Positions 43,801-52,127 of a DNA stretch of 64,000 nucleotides are shown here, in pieces; the stretch's first letter is position 1, and the number at the start of each line of letters is the position of its first letter. Where the stretch lies: contig NZ_CP136574.1 in NCBI RefSeq assembly GCF_035195345.1, forward strand, positions 496,001 to 560,000, written 5' to 3'. The translations under genes were made by a program, and so were the position numbers. The DNA comes from Flavobacterium sp. Lineage in GTDB: Bacteria; Bacteroidota; Bacteroidia; Flavobacteriales; Flavobacteriaceae. The notes beneath the pieces were generated by a model that was not told the origin of the DNA, ran no database searches, and was given only the letters and a program-made list of their open reading frames with translations.

Positions 43801-44067
43801 CTAACTCATTTTTCCAATGGCACAGCTCACATACGATTTAGCTTTTGAACCTAAATTATTTGCTTCGCCATCCTCAGGATATCCTAGTGTTTTTAATTTC
43901 TCTTTTACTTCCATAAGCCTTTCCTCTGTAGGATAAGCAAAAGAAACCGAACTTTCTTCAACATTTACTGTTACTTCAGTAATAGCTTCTAGTTGAGCTA
44001 AATTCTTTGTGATAGTGTTAGCACAACCGCCACATTTTAAATTTTGTATGTTTATTGTAGTATTCAT
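43801..44067 (-). CDS. Heavy-metal-associated domain protein (copper chaperone-like)
   Basis: The protein has 88 residues. The HMA motif reads CGGCANTI (residues 12-19 region), followed by the ferredoxin-like beta-alpha-beta pattern. The usual MxCxxC is present as LKCGGC without the leading Met. The C-terminal extension SYVSCAIGKMS has one further Cys. It probably binds Cu(I) or another soft metal in the cytoplasm. It stands alone near the YeeE/YedE pair. Confidence 0.82.
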   Translation of the reverse strand: MNTTINIQNLKCGGCANTITKNLAQLEAITEVTVNVEESSVSFAYPTEERLMEVKEKLKTLGYPEDGEANNLGSKAKSYVSCAIGKMS

Positions 44068-44143
44068 TGTATTTCATTTATAACTACAAATTTACATAAT
44101 ATAACACTAAACAAAGTAAAAGACAACATACTTTAACTTAACT

Positions 44144-44557
44144 TTAATGAGGCAATTTGTCTTTTAGCAAGCCGTAAATATAAGTCCCTAGTAAAGCACC
44201 AATTAACACTACGGCAATTGCATAACTTCCGGTTCCTAACAAAATAAAAATAGGCCCTGGACAACTTCCTACTAATGCCCAACCTAAGCCAAACAAAGTA
44301 CCTCCAATAATGTAACGCCAAAAACCACGTTCCTTATCAATCACATGAATTGGAAACCCTTTGTAATCTTTAATCTTATATCGTTTAATAATTTGAAGTC
44401 CAATAACACCAGTAAATAAAGCCATTCCAATAATTCCAAACATATGAAACGATTGAAAGTGAAACATTTCATAGATACGATACCAAGAAACAGCCTCTGC
44501 TTTAGTTAAAACTATTCCGAAAAAAATTCCAGTTAAAAAAAATCTAGCTAATTTCAT
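44144..44557 (-). CDS. YeeE/YedE (DUF6691) family membrane protein, small partner
   Basis: The protein has 137 residues and four transmembrane helices. The family core GGTLFGLGWALVGSCPGPIF carries the conserved Cys in SCPGP. With the adjacent longer gene it forms the split YeeE/YedE type pair, in which conserved Cys line a path for thiosulfate or related sulfur species. The partner ends 4 nt upstream, so the two are cotranscribed. Confidence 0.87.
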   Translation of the reverse strand: MKLARFFLTGIFFGIVLTKAEAVSWYRIYEMFHFQSFHMFGIIGMALFTGVIGLQIIKRYKIKDYKGFPIHVIDKERGFWRYIIGGTLFGLGWALVGSCPGPIFILLGTGSYAIAVVLIGALLGTYIYGLLKDKLPH

Positions 44558-44561
44558 GTGC

Positions 44562-45128
44562 TTATAGTGTTTTAATAATTAATGGTAAAAGATAATGTGC
44601 CATAAGCAAGCCTCCAATAAAAAATCCGATGACGGCTACCAAAGAAGGCAATTGAAAGTTACTTAATCCAGAAATAGCATGACCAGAAGTACAGCCCCCT
44701 GCATAGCGCGTTCCAAAACCAATTAATAATCCCCCAATCAATAAAATGGCGAATCCTTTTGGAGATTGAAGCGTTTCCACACTAAAAATAGCATCAGGCA
44801 TTAATTTACCATTGGGAGCATCAATCCCTAATGTTTGTAATTGCGAAATTGTATCTGGATTGATATTCACGCCACTTCCATTAGAAAGAAAATAGAAGGC
44901 AATAAATCCGCCAACAAAAGCACCTAAAACAATGGTTAAACTCCATTTTTGTTCACGCCAATCAAACTTAAAGAAATCACTAAACTTCCCAGCGCCCACC
45001 ATAGTACACATTGTGCGCAAATTAGACGACATCCCAAACGATTTTCCAAAGTAGGTCAACAATAACATCGTAAATCCGATTAAAAAACCAGAAATTGTCC
45101 AATGCCAAGTACCATAAATATATTCCAT
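44562..45128 (-). CDS. YeeE/YedE family membrane protein, large partner
   Basis: From ATG 45128 (MEYIYGTWHWTISGF) the protein has 188 residues and about five helices. Conserved Cys occur in LRTMCTMVGAGKF and in GTRYAGGCTSGHAISG, the family hallmark. It is likely to import thiosulfate or another sulfur compound together with the smaller partner. The direct substrate is inferred from characterised TsuA/YeeE relatives. Confidence 0.88.
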   Translation of the reverse strand: MEYIYGTWHWTISGFLIGFTMLLLTYFGKSFGMSSNLRTMCTMVGAGKFSDFFKFDWREQKWSLTIVLGAFVGGFIAFYFLSNGSGVNINPDTISQLQTLGIDAPNGKLMPDAIFSVETLQSPKGFAILLIGGLLIGFGTRYAGGCTSGHAISGLSNFQLPSLVAVIGFFIGGLLMAHYLLPLIIKTL

Positions 45129-45229
45129 ATCGATATACAATTTTGTGCAAAAATAGAAATTTAAGATCGGTTTTGATAACAAATCATACAATTTTGGCTA
45201 ATTTTGAAGCAACAAAAAACGGATACAAG

Positions 45230-45733
45230 ATGAAAAAGTTTAAAATAGAATTCAAATGGGCTGTAATTATGTCTATTATATTTTTGGCTTGGATGACATT
45301 AGAAAAGCAATTGGGTTTTCATGACGAAAAAATCAAATGGCAAATAGCCTTTACGATGCTGATTATCTTACCCAATTTTATATTGTATTATTTAGCATTA
45401 AGCGATAAGAAGAAAAACTACTACAACGGCGTGATGAATTGGAGACAAGGCTTTATATCGGGTGTGGTACTTTCATTCATTGTTGTATTCTTTAGTCCGA
45501 TTACACAATTCATTACGCATGAATTCATTTCACCCAATTACTTCGATAAATTAATTGCGTATTCTGTAGAAAGTAAAAAATTAACGTTAGAAGACGCTCA
45601 AAATTATTTTAATTTAACCGCTTACATTTGGCAAAGCATTTCAGGAGGATTATCATTTGGTGTGGTAATTGGCGCGATTATTGCTTACATTTTAAAACCT
45701 AAAGAACAAGTATCAACCAATAAATCAAAATAA
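45230..45733 (+). CDS. DUF4199 domain membrane protein
   Basis: From ATG 45230 (MKKFKIEFKWAVIMS) the protein has 167 residues. Four hydrophobic helices follow the DUF4199 pattern (NYYNGVMNWRQGFISGVVLS after helix 2). The function is unknown. The family is widespread in Bacteroidota and often lies near envelope genes. The next gene, a lipoprotein, begins 2 nt after its stop. Confidence 0.8.
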   Translation: MKKFKIEFKWAVIMSIIFLAWMTLEKQLGFHDEKIKWQIAFTMLIILPNFILYYLALSDKKKNYYNGVMNWRQGFISGVVLSFIVVFFSPITQFITHEFISPNYFDKLIAYSVESKKLTLEDAQNYFNLTAYIWQSISGGLSFGVVIGAIIAYILKPKEQVSTNKSK

Positions 45734-45734
45734 A

Positions 45735-46196
45735 ATGAAATACCTATTGGCTATCGTTTCGGCCTTTCTTTTAGTTAGTTGTGTGAGTACTAACTCCACT
45801 TTAAAAAACGTAGACAATACTGCGCTTCGCCCAATGGTAAAAGACAAAGCCTACATAATTACTGAATATGCCACCGACTCAAAATATGCATACGATCAAG
45901 ATTATCCAATCAACATTGGAAACATTAGAGAAAATCAAGAAGATATTAATATTGCCTATTATTTTAATGGTATAGAAGGTTCTAATGGCGAAAAAATTAG
46001 TTTTAAAAAAGTAGACACCTGTTGTCCATTCCCTACAAAAAACAACACAATGGGCGCTGGAACTATTGGAATTTATGAAGTAACTTTTGAAGGCAGCAAC
46101 AAAAAAACAACCCTTTATTTCAACATTTATGAGAAAGGTAAAATTTTATGCCCAAAAGGATTTTCTATAAAAAAATCGCTTGCAGAAGCTAAATAA
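45735..46196 (+). CDS. Small lipoprotein of unknown function upstream of kdsA
   Basis: The protein has 153 residues with a signal peptide and lipobox LLVSC (Cys16). The mature part is beta-rich with CC (DTCCPF) and a late Cys that could pair. Relatives next to kdsA are sometimes labelled as an aldolase by position, but nothing here resembles KdsA. It is coupled to the DUF4199 gene. Confidence 0.65.
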   Translation: MKYLLAIVSAFLLVSCVSTNSTLKNVDNTALRPMVKDKAYIITEYATDSKYAYDQDYPINIGNIRENQEDINIAYYFNGIEGSNGEKISFKKVDTCCPFPTKNNTMGAGTIGIYEVTFEGSNKKTTLYFNIYEKGKILCPKGFSIKKSLAEAK

Positions 46197-46224
46197 AAAC
46201 ATTTTCATTATCTGTAACATATGT

Positions 46225-46260
46225 AACCTTTTCTACTGCTGTAGGAAAGGTTTTTCTTTT
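46225..46260 (+). terminator. Terminator of the DUF4199-lipoprotein unit
   Basis: AACCTTTTCTAC pairs with GTAGGAAAGGTT (one G-U) around TGCT, followed by a T-rich tail. It directly abuts the kdsA -7 element. Confidence 0.75.
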
Positions 46261-46268
46261 TATCTTTG
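46261..46268 (+). promoter_or_regulatory. Candidate -7 element of kdsA
   Basis: TATCTTTG is a full TAnnTTTG match, 21 nt before the kdsA ATG and immediately after the preceding terminator. Confidence 0.5.
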
Positions 46269-46289
46269 CAACTTCAAAATCAACACAAA

Positions 46290-47108
46290 ATGAATTTAAA
46301 AAACATTCCACAAATTAAACATACTGAAAGTGGTAACTTTTTTTTGCTTGCAGGTCCTTGCGCTATTGAAGGCGAAGAGATGGCAATGCGCATTGCAGAA
46401 AAACTAGTTTCAATTACAGACACATTACAAATTCCATTTGTATTCAAAGGTTCTTTCAAAAAAGCAAATCGTTCTCGAATTGACAGTTTTTCTGGAATAG
46501 GTGATGAAAAAGCGCTTAAAATTCTTCAAAAAGTTTCTAAAGAATTTGGTGTACCAACGGTTACTGATATTCATACCAATGAAGATGCACCAATGGCAGC
46601 AGCTTATGTAGATGTTTTACAAATTCCAGCCTTTTTAGTACGTCAAACCGATTTAGTAGTGGCAGCGGCTAATACAGGTAAAACCGTAAATTTAAAAAAA
46701 GGACAATTTATGAGTCCTGAAAGCATGAAACATGCAGTACAAAAAGTATTGGATTGTCAAAATGAAAATGTCATGGTTACCGATAGAGGTACGATGTTTG
46801 GCTACCAAGATATGATTGTAGATTTTAGAGGGATTCCTTCGATGCAACAACAAGCTACTACCGTATTAGATGTAACCCATTCTTTGCAACAACCTAACCA
46901 AATGACGGGAGTTACTGGCGGTCGTCCTGATATGATAGAAACGATTGCAAAAGCAGGAATTGCGGTTGGTGTTGACGGAATTTTTATTGAAACTCATTTT
47001 GATCCAGCAAATGCTAAAAGTGATGGAGCTAATATGTTACACTTAGATTATTTTGAAAATTTAATGACTAAACTGGTAGCCATCAGACAAACAATCAATC
47101 AATTTTAA
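46290..47108 (+). CDS. kdsA: 3-deoxy-8-phosphooctulonate (KDO8P) synthase
   Basis: From ATG 46290 (MNLKNIPQIKH) the protein has 272 residues. The family motifs are AGPCAIEGEEMAM, FKGSFKKANRSR, TDIHTNEDA and GVTGGRPDMIETIAKAG. It condenses phosphoenolpyruvate with arabinose-5-phosphate to make KDO-8-phosphate for lipopolysaccharide. It has its own promoter. The following outer-membrane protein gene lies 17 nt downstream. Confidence 0.96.
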   Translation: MNLKNIPQIKHTESGNFFLLAGPCAIEGEEMAMRIAEKLVSITDTLQIPFVFKGSFKKANRSRIDSFSGIGDEKALKILQKVSKEFGVPTVTDIHTNEDAPMAAAYVDVLQIPAFLVRQTDLVVAAANTGKTVNLKKGQFMSPESMKHAVQKVLDCQNENVMVTDRGTMFGYQDMIVDFRGIPSMQQQATTVLDVTHSLQQPNQMTGVTGGRPDMIETIAKAGIAVGVDGIFIETHFDPANAKSDGANMLHLDYFENLMTKLVAIRQTINQF

Positions 47109-47125
47109 TTATTTCTTTTTATTTA

Positions 47126-47971
47126 ATGAAACATCCATTTTTAATGGTTGTACTAACTTTTTGTGTGTTTTCACAGTACGCCTTTTCGCAAGAAACAGTA
47201 GAAAATCCTGATAAATACACAGCTCATAACAAAGGTAAGTTCTATATTTTTTGGGGTGGAAATCGCGAATCGTTTACAAAATCTGATATACGATTTAAAG
47301 GCGCTGATTATGATTTCACCATTTATAATATCGAAGCGCACGACAAACCTAAAGGGTTTCATATCGATTATTTTAATCCAGCTAGAATGACTATTCCTCA
47401 AACCAACATGAGAATAGGTTATTTTATTTCTGACCATTACAATATTTCTATTGGATTTGACCACATGAAATATGTAATGTATAACGATCTACGAGTGGAT
47501 TATTCTGGTTATTACCCAAATGCAGGTTCTTACAATGAAAACCCTGCGAATGGTCAACTAACACTAGACGAAGACTTTTTACTTTTTGAACATACCGATG
47601 GTTTGAATTATATCAATACTGAAATTGCAAGAGTTGATGATATATCAAGCATTTTTAAAATTAGAAATACCGATAAATTTCAGATTAATTTAACCGAAGG
47701 TATAGGAGGAGGATTTTTATATCCAAAAACAAATACTACGCTCTTAGGCAAAGAACGCCATGACGATTTTAATGTGGCGGGTTTTGGATTAGCTGCTAAA
47801 GTAGGCTTGAATTTTACCTTCTTTAAATATTTCTTCATTCAAACCGAATTAAAAGGCGGTTATATTGAAATGAATAACATTAGAACAACTAAGGATAGTG
47901 CCGATTCAGCTGAACAAAACTTTTGGTTTTTACAACGAATACTAACTATAGGCGGAATATTTAGAATCTAA
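47126..47971 (+). CDS. Outer membrane beta-barrel-like protein of unknown function
   Basis: The protein has 281 residues with a signal peptide (about 1-21, QYAFSQ). Alternating amphipathic strands with aromatic girdles (GKFYIFWGGNRESF, MRIGYFISDHYNISIGF, VGLNFTFFKYFFIQTEL) and a terminal aromatic residue pattern (ILTIGGIFRI) fit an outer-membrane barrel. No transport function is visible. It lies 17 nt after kdsA, which suggests cotranscription with envelope synthesis. Confidence 0.7.
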   Translation: MKHPFLMVVLTFCVFSQYAFSQETVENPDKYTAHNKGKFYIFWGGNRESFTKSDIRFKGADYDFTIYNIEAHDKPKGFHIDYFNPARMTIPQTNMRIGYFISDHYNISIGFDHMKYVMYNDLRVDYSGYYPNAGSYNENPANGQLTLDEDFLLFEHTDGLNYINTEIARVDDISSIFKIRNTDKFQINLTEGIGGGFLYPKTNTTLLGKERHDDFNVAGFGLAAKVGLNFTFFKYFFIQTELKGGYIEMNNIRTTKDSADSAEQNFWFLQRILTIGGIFRI

Positions 47972-47984
47972 CCTTAAAAATAGA

Positions 47985-48017
47985 TAAAAAAAGCACGAAG
48001 AAATTAACTTCGTGCTT
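47985..48017. terminator. Bidirectional terminator between the barrel protein gene and bcp
   Basis: AAGCACGAAG pairs with CTTCGTGCTT around a 7-nt loop, flanked by A6 and T7, between convergent genes. Confidence 0.88.
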
Positions 48018-48021
48018 TTTT

Positions 48022-48474
48022 TTATTTTAAAATTTGAGCAGCATGAGCTTTGGTTTTAACATCCGAAATGACTTCTTCAATAATTCCGTTTTCATCGATA
48101 ACAAAAGTAGTTCTATGAATTCCATCGTACTCTTTACCCATGAATTTTTTAGGTCCCCAAACTCCAAATGCCTGAATAACCGATTTGTCTTCATCAGCAA
48201 GTAATGGAAATGGTAATTCATACTTTTCTATAAATTTAGCTTGGGCTTTAGCGCTATCGGCACTTACCCCTAATAATTCGTAATTGTTTGCTTTAAATCG
48301 CTCAAAATTATCTCTTAAATCACAAGCTTCGGCTGTACAACCTGGAGTACTTGCTTTAGGATAAAAGAAAACTACTAATTTCTTTCCTTTATAATCGGCT
48401 AATGTATGCGAAGTCCCATTTTGGTCTAAGCCTGAAAATTGGGGTGCTTTATCTCCGGTTTTTAATGTTGTCAT
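48022..48474 (-). CDS. bcp: Thioredoxin-dependent thiol peroxidase (Bcp, PrxQ)
   Basis: The protein has 150 residues. The peroxidatic Cys46 lies in ASTPGCTAEACDL with the resolving Cys51 five residues later, the mark of the PrxQ/Bcp type. It reduces hydroperoxides with electrons from thioredoxin in the cytosol. Confidence 0.95.
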   Translation of the reverse strand: MTTLKTGDKAPQFSGLDQNGTSHTLADYKGKKLVVFFYPKASTPGCTAEACDLRDNFERFKANNYELLGVSADSAKAQAKFIEKYELPFPLLADEDKSVIQAFGVWGPKKFMGKEYDGIHRTTFVIDENGIIEEVISDVKTKAHAAQILK

Positions 48475-48747
48475 ATTTTTATTTTTTATGGTTTAAAACA
48501 TATAAGTCATATAAGCAAATGTAAGGATTTCTTTGTCTTGACAAGTTCAGATAAGCCAATTCTATGTTTTCTATGTTAAGTGAAACGGCCTAAACTTCAA
48601 CTTAAAATATCCACAAAGAAATTCTATGTACCTATGTGTTTAAATATTTACAAGGACTTTGCTAAAAATTTTACTCCCGAGGCTTCGGGATTTGCGTTAA
48701 AAATTACTTTAAACTTAAAATTTATATTATTTTTACTCTCAAAAGTA

Positions 48748-49404
48748 ATGAAAATGACCAAAAGCCAGAAGGTAACATTTGTTATAAATACGTTAAATGA
48801 ATTATACCCCGAGATTCCGATACCATTAGACCATAAAGATCCTTATACTCTGTTGATTGCAGTGTTGCTTTCGGCACAATGTACAGATGTTCGAGTCAAT
48901 CAAATTACACCACTCCTATTTGCTAAAGCCGATAATCCTTACGATATGATTAAAATGACGGTGGAAGAAATCAAAGAAATCATTCGTCCGTGTGGGTTAT
49001 CGCCTATGAAATCGAAAGGAATTCATGGTTTATCTGAAATTTTAATTGACAAATACAATGGCGAAGTTCCACAAAGTTTTGAAGCATTGGAATCGTTACC
49101 CGCTGTAGGACACAAAACTGCAAGTGTTGTGATGAGTCAGGCCTTTGGAGTTCCTGCCTTTCCGGTTGATACGCACATTCATCGATTGATGTACCGCTGG
49201 GGTTTAACCAATGGAAAAAACGTACAACAAACCGAAAAAGATGCCAAACGCATTTTCCCAGAAACCTGCTGGAACGACTTACATTTGCAAATTATTTGGT
49301 ACGGACGCGAATATTCGCCTGCTCGTGGCTGGAATTTAGAAAAAGATATTATTACCCAAACTATTGGAAGGAAAAGTGTTTTGGAAGAATATTCAAAGAA
49401 ATAA
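48748..49404 (+). CDS. nth: Endonuclease III (Nth) lacking the Fe-S cluster cysteines
   Basis: The protein has about 218 residues from ATG 48748 (MKMTKSQKVTF); the ATG at 48754 is equally possible. A longer upstream open frame is ignored because the family starts here. The helix-hairpin-helix SLPAVGHKTASVV with the catalytic Lys and the Asp in VDTHIHRL are intact, so glycosylase/lyase activity on oxidised pyrimidines is expected. The usual C-terminal four-Cys loop for [4Fe-4S] is replaced by a Cys-free REYSPARGWNLEKD segment. It is convergent with a 47-residue protein gene. Confidence 0.9.
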   Translation: MKMTKSQKVTFVINTLNELYPEIPIPLDHKDPYTLLIAVLLSAQCTDVRVNQITPLLFAKADNPYDMIKMTVEEIKEIIRPCGLSPMKSKGIHGLSEILIDKYNGEVPQSFEALESLPAVGHKTASVVMSQAFGVPAFPVDTHIHRLMYRWGLTNGKNVQQTEKDAKRIFPETCWNDLHLQIIWYGREYSPARGWNLEKDIITQTIGRKSVLEEYSKK

Positions 49405-49438
49405 AAAATGCCTCAAATCTCTTTGAGGCATTTTCTTT
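49405..49438. terminator. Bidirectional terminator after nth
   Basis: AAAATGCCTCAAA pairs with TTTGAGGCATTTT around a 4-nt loop directly behind the nth stop codon. The minus-strand small gene ends at its right edge. Confidence 0.85.
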
Positions 49439-49580
49439 AATTAGCTATAATTTCAATTGTTGAATTTCCAACTTTGTAGACCTTTAACGCTTTTGAATAA
49501 TTAAGCAAAAAAGAAATTGTTTCTCTTTTAGGTTTAATTTGTTGATTCGCTAATTTTTTCTTAGAGTAGAGTTTTGCCAT
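49437..49580 (-). CDS. Small basic protein of 47 residues, next to the sigma factor gene
   Basis: A clean reading frame from ATG 49580 to TAA: MAKLYSKKKLANQQIKPKRE, then TISFLLNYSKALKVYKVGNS and TIEIIAN. It is Lys-rich at the N-terminus and hydrophobic or beta-prone later. It is below common ORF size limits. It lies 51 nt after the ECF sigma gene on the same strand. Near-identical short proteins are remembered beside this sigma factor in other flavobacteria (memory, not a search). Function is unknown. Confidence 0.65.
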   Translation of the reverse strand: MAKLYSKKKLANQQIKPKRETISFLLNYSKALKVYKVGNSTIEIIAN

Positions 49581-49631
49581 TTAACTTATTTTGATTTATA
49601 AGTAAATAACGGCAAAAAATTACTTTTAGTA

Positions 49632-50216
49632 TTAGTTGGTTAAAATAATTTGATTTTTTTCAATAATCTTTCTCAAATTTAATAACGCATAACGCATTCT
49701 TCCTAAAGCCGTATTAATACTAACTCCTGTTAATTCGGCAATTTCTTTAAAACTTAAGTCTTGATACATACGCATTACCAATACTTCTTTTTGATCTTCT
49801 GGAAGTTCATCTAACAATTTAGTTAAATCAGAAGCTACTTGGTCTGAAATCATTTGTCCTTCGATATTTAAACCATTATCGGTCATAAAATTAAAAACAG
49901 AATATTCATCTGTTTCACGTTGCAAAGGCATTTTTTTGGCTTTTCTAAAATGATCTACCACCAAATTATGAGCAATACGCATCACCCAAGGTAGAAATTT
50001 ACCTTCTTCGTTATAGGATTGCGATTTTAATGTTTTAATAACTTTAATAAAAGTATCTTGAAATATATCATCTGATAAATCTCTATCATTTACTTTAGAA
50101 TAAATAAAACCAAATATTTTAGATTGGTGTCTTTGTATTAGTGTTGCTAGAGCAGATTCATCTCCACTCATATAATTTTTCACCAATACCGCATCAGGAA
50201 GTACAAGATTAGCCAT
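49632..50216 (-). CDS. RNA polymerase ECF-type sigma-70 family factor
   Basis: The protein has 194 residues. Region 2 (SKVNDRDLSDDIFQDTFIKV, FLPWVMRIAHNLVVDHFRK) and region 4 (LPEDQKEVLVMRMYQDLSFK then EIAELTGVSINTALGRM) are intact. No anti-sigma gene lies beside it. Its constant neighbourhood with nth and bcp in flavobacteria suggests a general stress or growth sigma rather than a local regulator of the glucan locus. Its promoter lies in the region 50217-50370. Confidence 0.9.
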   Translation of the reverse strand: MANLVLPDAVLVKNYMSGDESALATLIQRHQSKIFGFIYSKVNDRDLSDDIFQDTFIKVIKTLKSQSYNEEGKFLPWVMRIAHNLVVDHFRKAKKMPLQRETDEYSVFNFMTDNGLNIEGQMISDQVASDLTKLLDELPEDQKEVLVMRMYQDLSFKEIAELTGVSINTALGRMRYALLNLRKIIEKNQIILTN

Positions 50217-50370
50217 AATAATACCTTTTAGTTGTTTAAGATTCGGGAATTCTAAAAAGTATTTTTATTGTATAGGCAATGTTGCTTTTAAGATTATTTA
50301 AGCCAAATTTAACATTATTTTTTTTTATAAAACAAATTTTCAGTAAAAATTTAACACTTTTAAAGCAATA

Positions 50371-50413
50371 AAAAAACAAAACACCTTCAATTTATAACAA
50401 AATTGAAGGTGTT
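50371..50413 (-). terminator. Terminator of the glucan utilisation operon
   Basis: AACACCTTCAATTT pairs with AAATTGAAGGTGTT over 14 bp, followed on the minus strand by a T-rich tail. It lies 23 nt after the last gene of the operon. Confidence 0.85.
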
Positions 50414-50435
50414 GAGATGGTTCTTTAAAAAGTAC

Positions 50436-52127
50436 CTAATTGATAATTACTTTCTTACTCCCTTTTTTATTTCCAGAATAGACCACCATTAGATACACAC
50501 CTTTGGATAAATTTGATACTTCGATTTCATTTGTATTGTTGGTTTGACTAATTACCTTTACACCGATGAGAGAGTACATTTCCACTTTATCAATATTCGA
50601 TGAGGATTGAATATAAATATAATTGTGAGCTGGATTCGTAAAATAAAAATCAGAAAAATCCATAAAATCATTTTGACTCATTGTACAATTACTTCCCACT
50701 ACGTAGGATATATATCGGGTTACAGACATTCCGTTAGCATACGCAAATTTAACGGCATAGTTAATGGTAGCTCCAATCGTTTGACCCGTAATCGTATGCG
50801 TAAAAATATTTCCTGAGACATTAGACATTGGTGTTTCGGTAAAAGGTGATTGTTTCCATAAATAAGCCACCACTCCTACTTTATCCGTATCTAATAATTC
50901 AAATGTAATTTTAACATCTGTCCCTATTGTTTCAAAAGCATAATTGTAACCTGAAGTAAACGAACCTTGAGAGGCGACTGTATCTGTACCGTTACAACCT
51001 ATAACCCCTGTAGTTGTTGCGTTTAACACAATCGAATTATTGGTTGCATTGTTTCCTGAAATATCACTTGCTGCTATAGAAAAAGTATAATTTGTATTTG
51101 AATTTAAGCCTGAAATAACTAATGACTTTTGAACACCCGATGTTCCAGCAGAAGTAACTGTTGTACTTCCATATGTAACATTATAAACAATGTTTCCAGA
51201 ATTATCCGTAGCATTTAATAATAATTGTACAGATGAACTTGTTACATTTCCAACAGTAGCTGTAAAATTAATTGGAATTTGAGTATCTACTTGCACATTT
51301 TGATACACTCTAACGTAATCAATTACCATAGAACTTTGTGTATAACTTGGATCGATTGTTCCTGCAATTCCCCCCATTGCAATATTTAATAAAAGATATT
51401 GTTCTAAATCGAAAGGCCAATTGCTTGGTGTTTTTACTGCAGGATTGTAGGTATAAAAAGCTACGCCATCTAACAAAAACGTAATTTGATAGGGTGACCA
51501 ATTCATAGAATACACATGATAATCAGTTCCTAAATTATTGGCTATAGCGCCTCCAATATTTGATGTATTTCCAAAGGAAGAAGGGGTATGAAGAGCACTT
51601 TGAATATAATTAGTAGGCTGCGACGGTGTAATACCGTGTTCCATAATATCAATTTCACCACAAGCAGGCCAATTGGTAGTTCCAAAAGCGGCATCAAAAA
51701 AAGCACCATCTTCATTAACATTTTTTCCTAGCATCCAAATGGCAGGCCAAGTACCGGCTTGTATAGGTAATTTAGCTCTAACATCTACTCTTCCGTATTT
51801 AAACGCAAATTTTGAATTTAAACGTGCCGATGTATATTGTTTCGTAACACCTTGACTGGTGTAAGGCTCTTTTTTGGCTACAATATTTAAAAAACCACCA
51901 TTTACAAACGAATTGGTTAACTGATCTGTGTAATGTTGGACTTCTCCATTGAACCAACTACCGCCAGCGGGTAATTGTGTTTGATGAAACCAGTTGGTTG
52001 CATTTACCGCTCCGTTTACATCAAATTCATCAGACCATACCAAATCGTTATAAATGACATCAACCTGCGCAAAACTAATGTTCACGAAAAATAACAGTAC
52101 TACTAACTTTTTTATTTTATTAATCAT
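50436..52127 (-). CDS. Secreted GH16 laminarinase with FN3-like module and T9SS sorting domain
   Basis: The protein has 563 residues with a signal peptide (about 1-20). The GH16 catalytic domain (about 28-270) carries GEIDIMEHG. A fibronectin-III-like module (about 275-375), a beta-sandwich possibly binding glucan (about 375-490), and a C-terminal type IX sorting domain (KGVYLMVVYSGNKKGSKKV) follow. It is exported and hydrolyses beta-1,3-glucan outside the cell. Its start overlaps the preceding GH17 gene by 8 nt, so it is the last gene of the operon. It is a paralogue of the GH16 at 29745. Confidence 0.93.
   Translation of the reverse strand: MINKIKKLVVLLFFVNISFAQVDVIYNDLVWSDEFDVNGAVNATNWFHQTQLPAGGSWFNGEVQHYTDQLTNSFVNGGFLNIVAKKEPYTSQGVTKQYTSARLNSKFAFKYGRVDVRAKLPIQAGTWPAIWMLGKNVNEDGAFFDAAFGTTNWPACGEIDIMEHGITPSQPTNYIQSALHTPSSFGNTSNIGGAIANNLGTDYHVYSMNWSPYQITFLLDGVAFYTYNPAVKTPSNWPFDLEQYLLLNIAMGGIAGTIDPSYTQSSMVIDYVRVYQNVQVDTQIPINFTATVGNVTSSSVQLLLNATDNSGNIVYNVTYGSTTVTSAGTSGVQKSLVISGLNSNTNYTFSIAASDISGNNATNNSIVLNATTTGVIGCNGTDTVASQGSFTSGYNYAFETIGTDVKITFELLDTDKVGVVAYLWKQSPFTETPMSNVSGNIFTHTITGQTIGATINYAVKFAYANGMSVTRYISYVVGSNCTMSQNDFMDFSDFYFTNPAHNYIYIQSSSNIDKVEMYSLIGVKVISQTNNTNEIEVSNLSKGVYLMVVYSGNKKGSKKVIIN

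Noticed and set aside
45735..46196. Reading the lipoprotein before kdsA as a second aldolase
   Set aside because: It has a lipobox and no TIM-barrel or KdsA motifs; such labels arise from position only.
48580..48747. N-terminal extension of endonuclease III
   Set aside because: The extra residues show no coding pattern and the family starts at MTKSQK; the region is a promoter/leader.
49632..50216. ECF sigma factor considered as the regulator of the glucan locus
   Set aside because: It is separated by the operon terminator, has no anti-sigma partner, and belongs to a conserved neighbourhood with nth. The locus regulator is probably outside the window.
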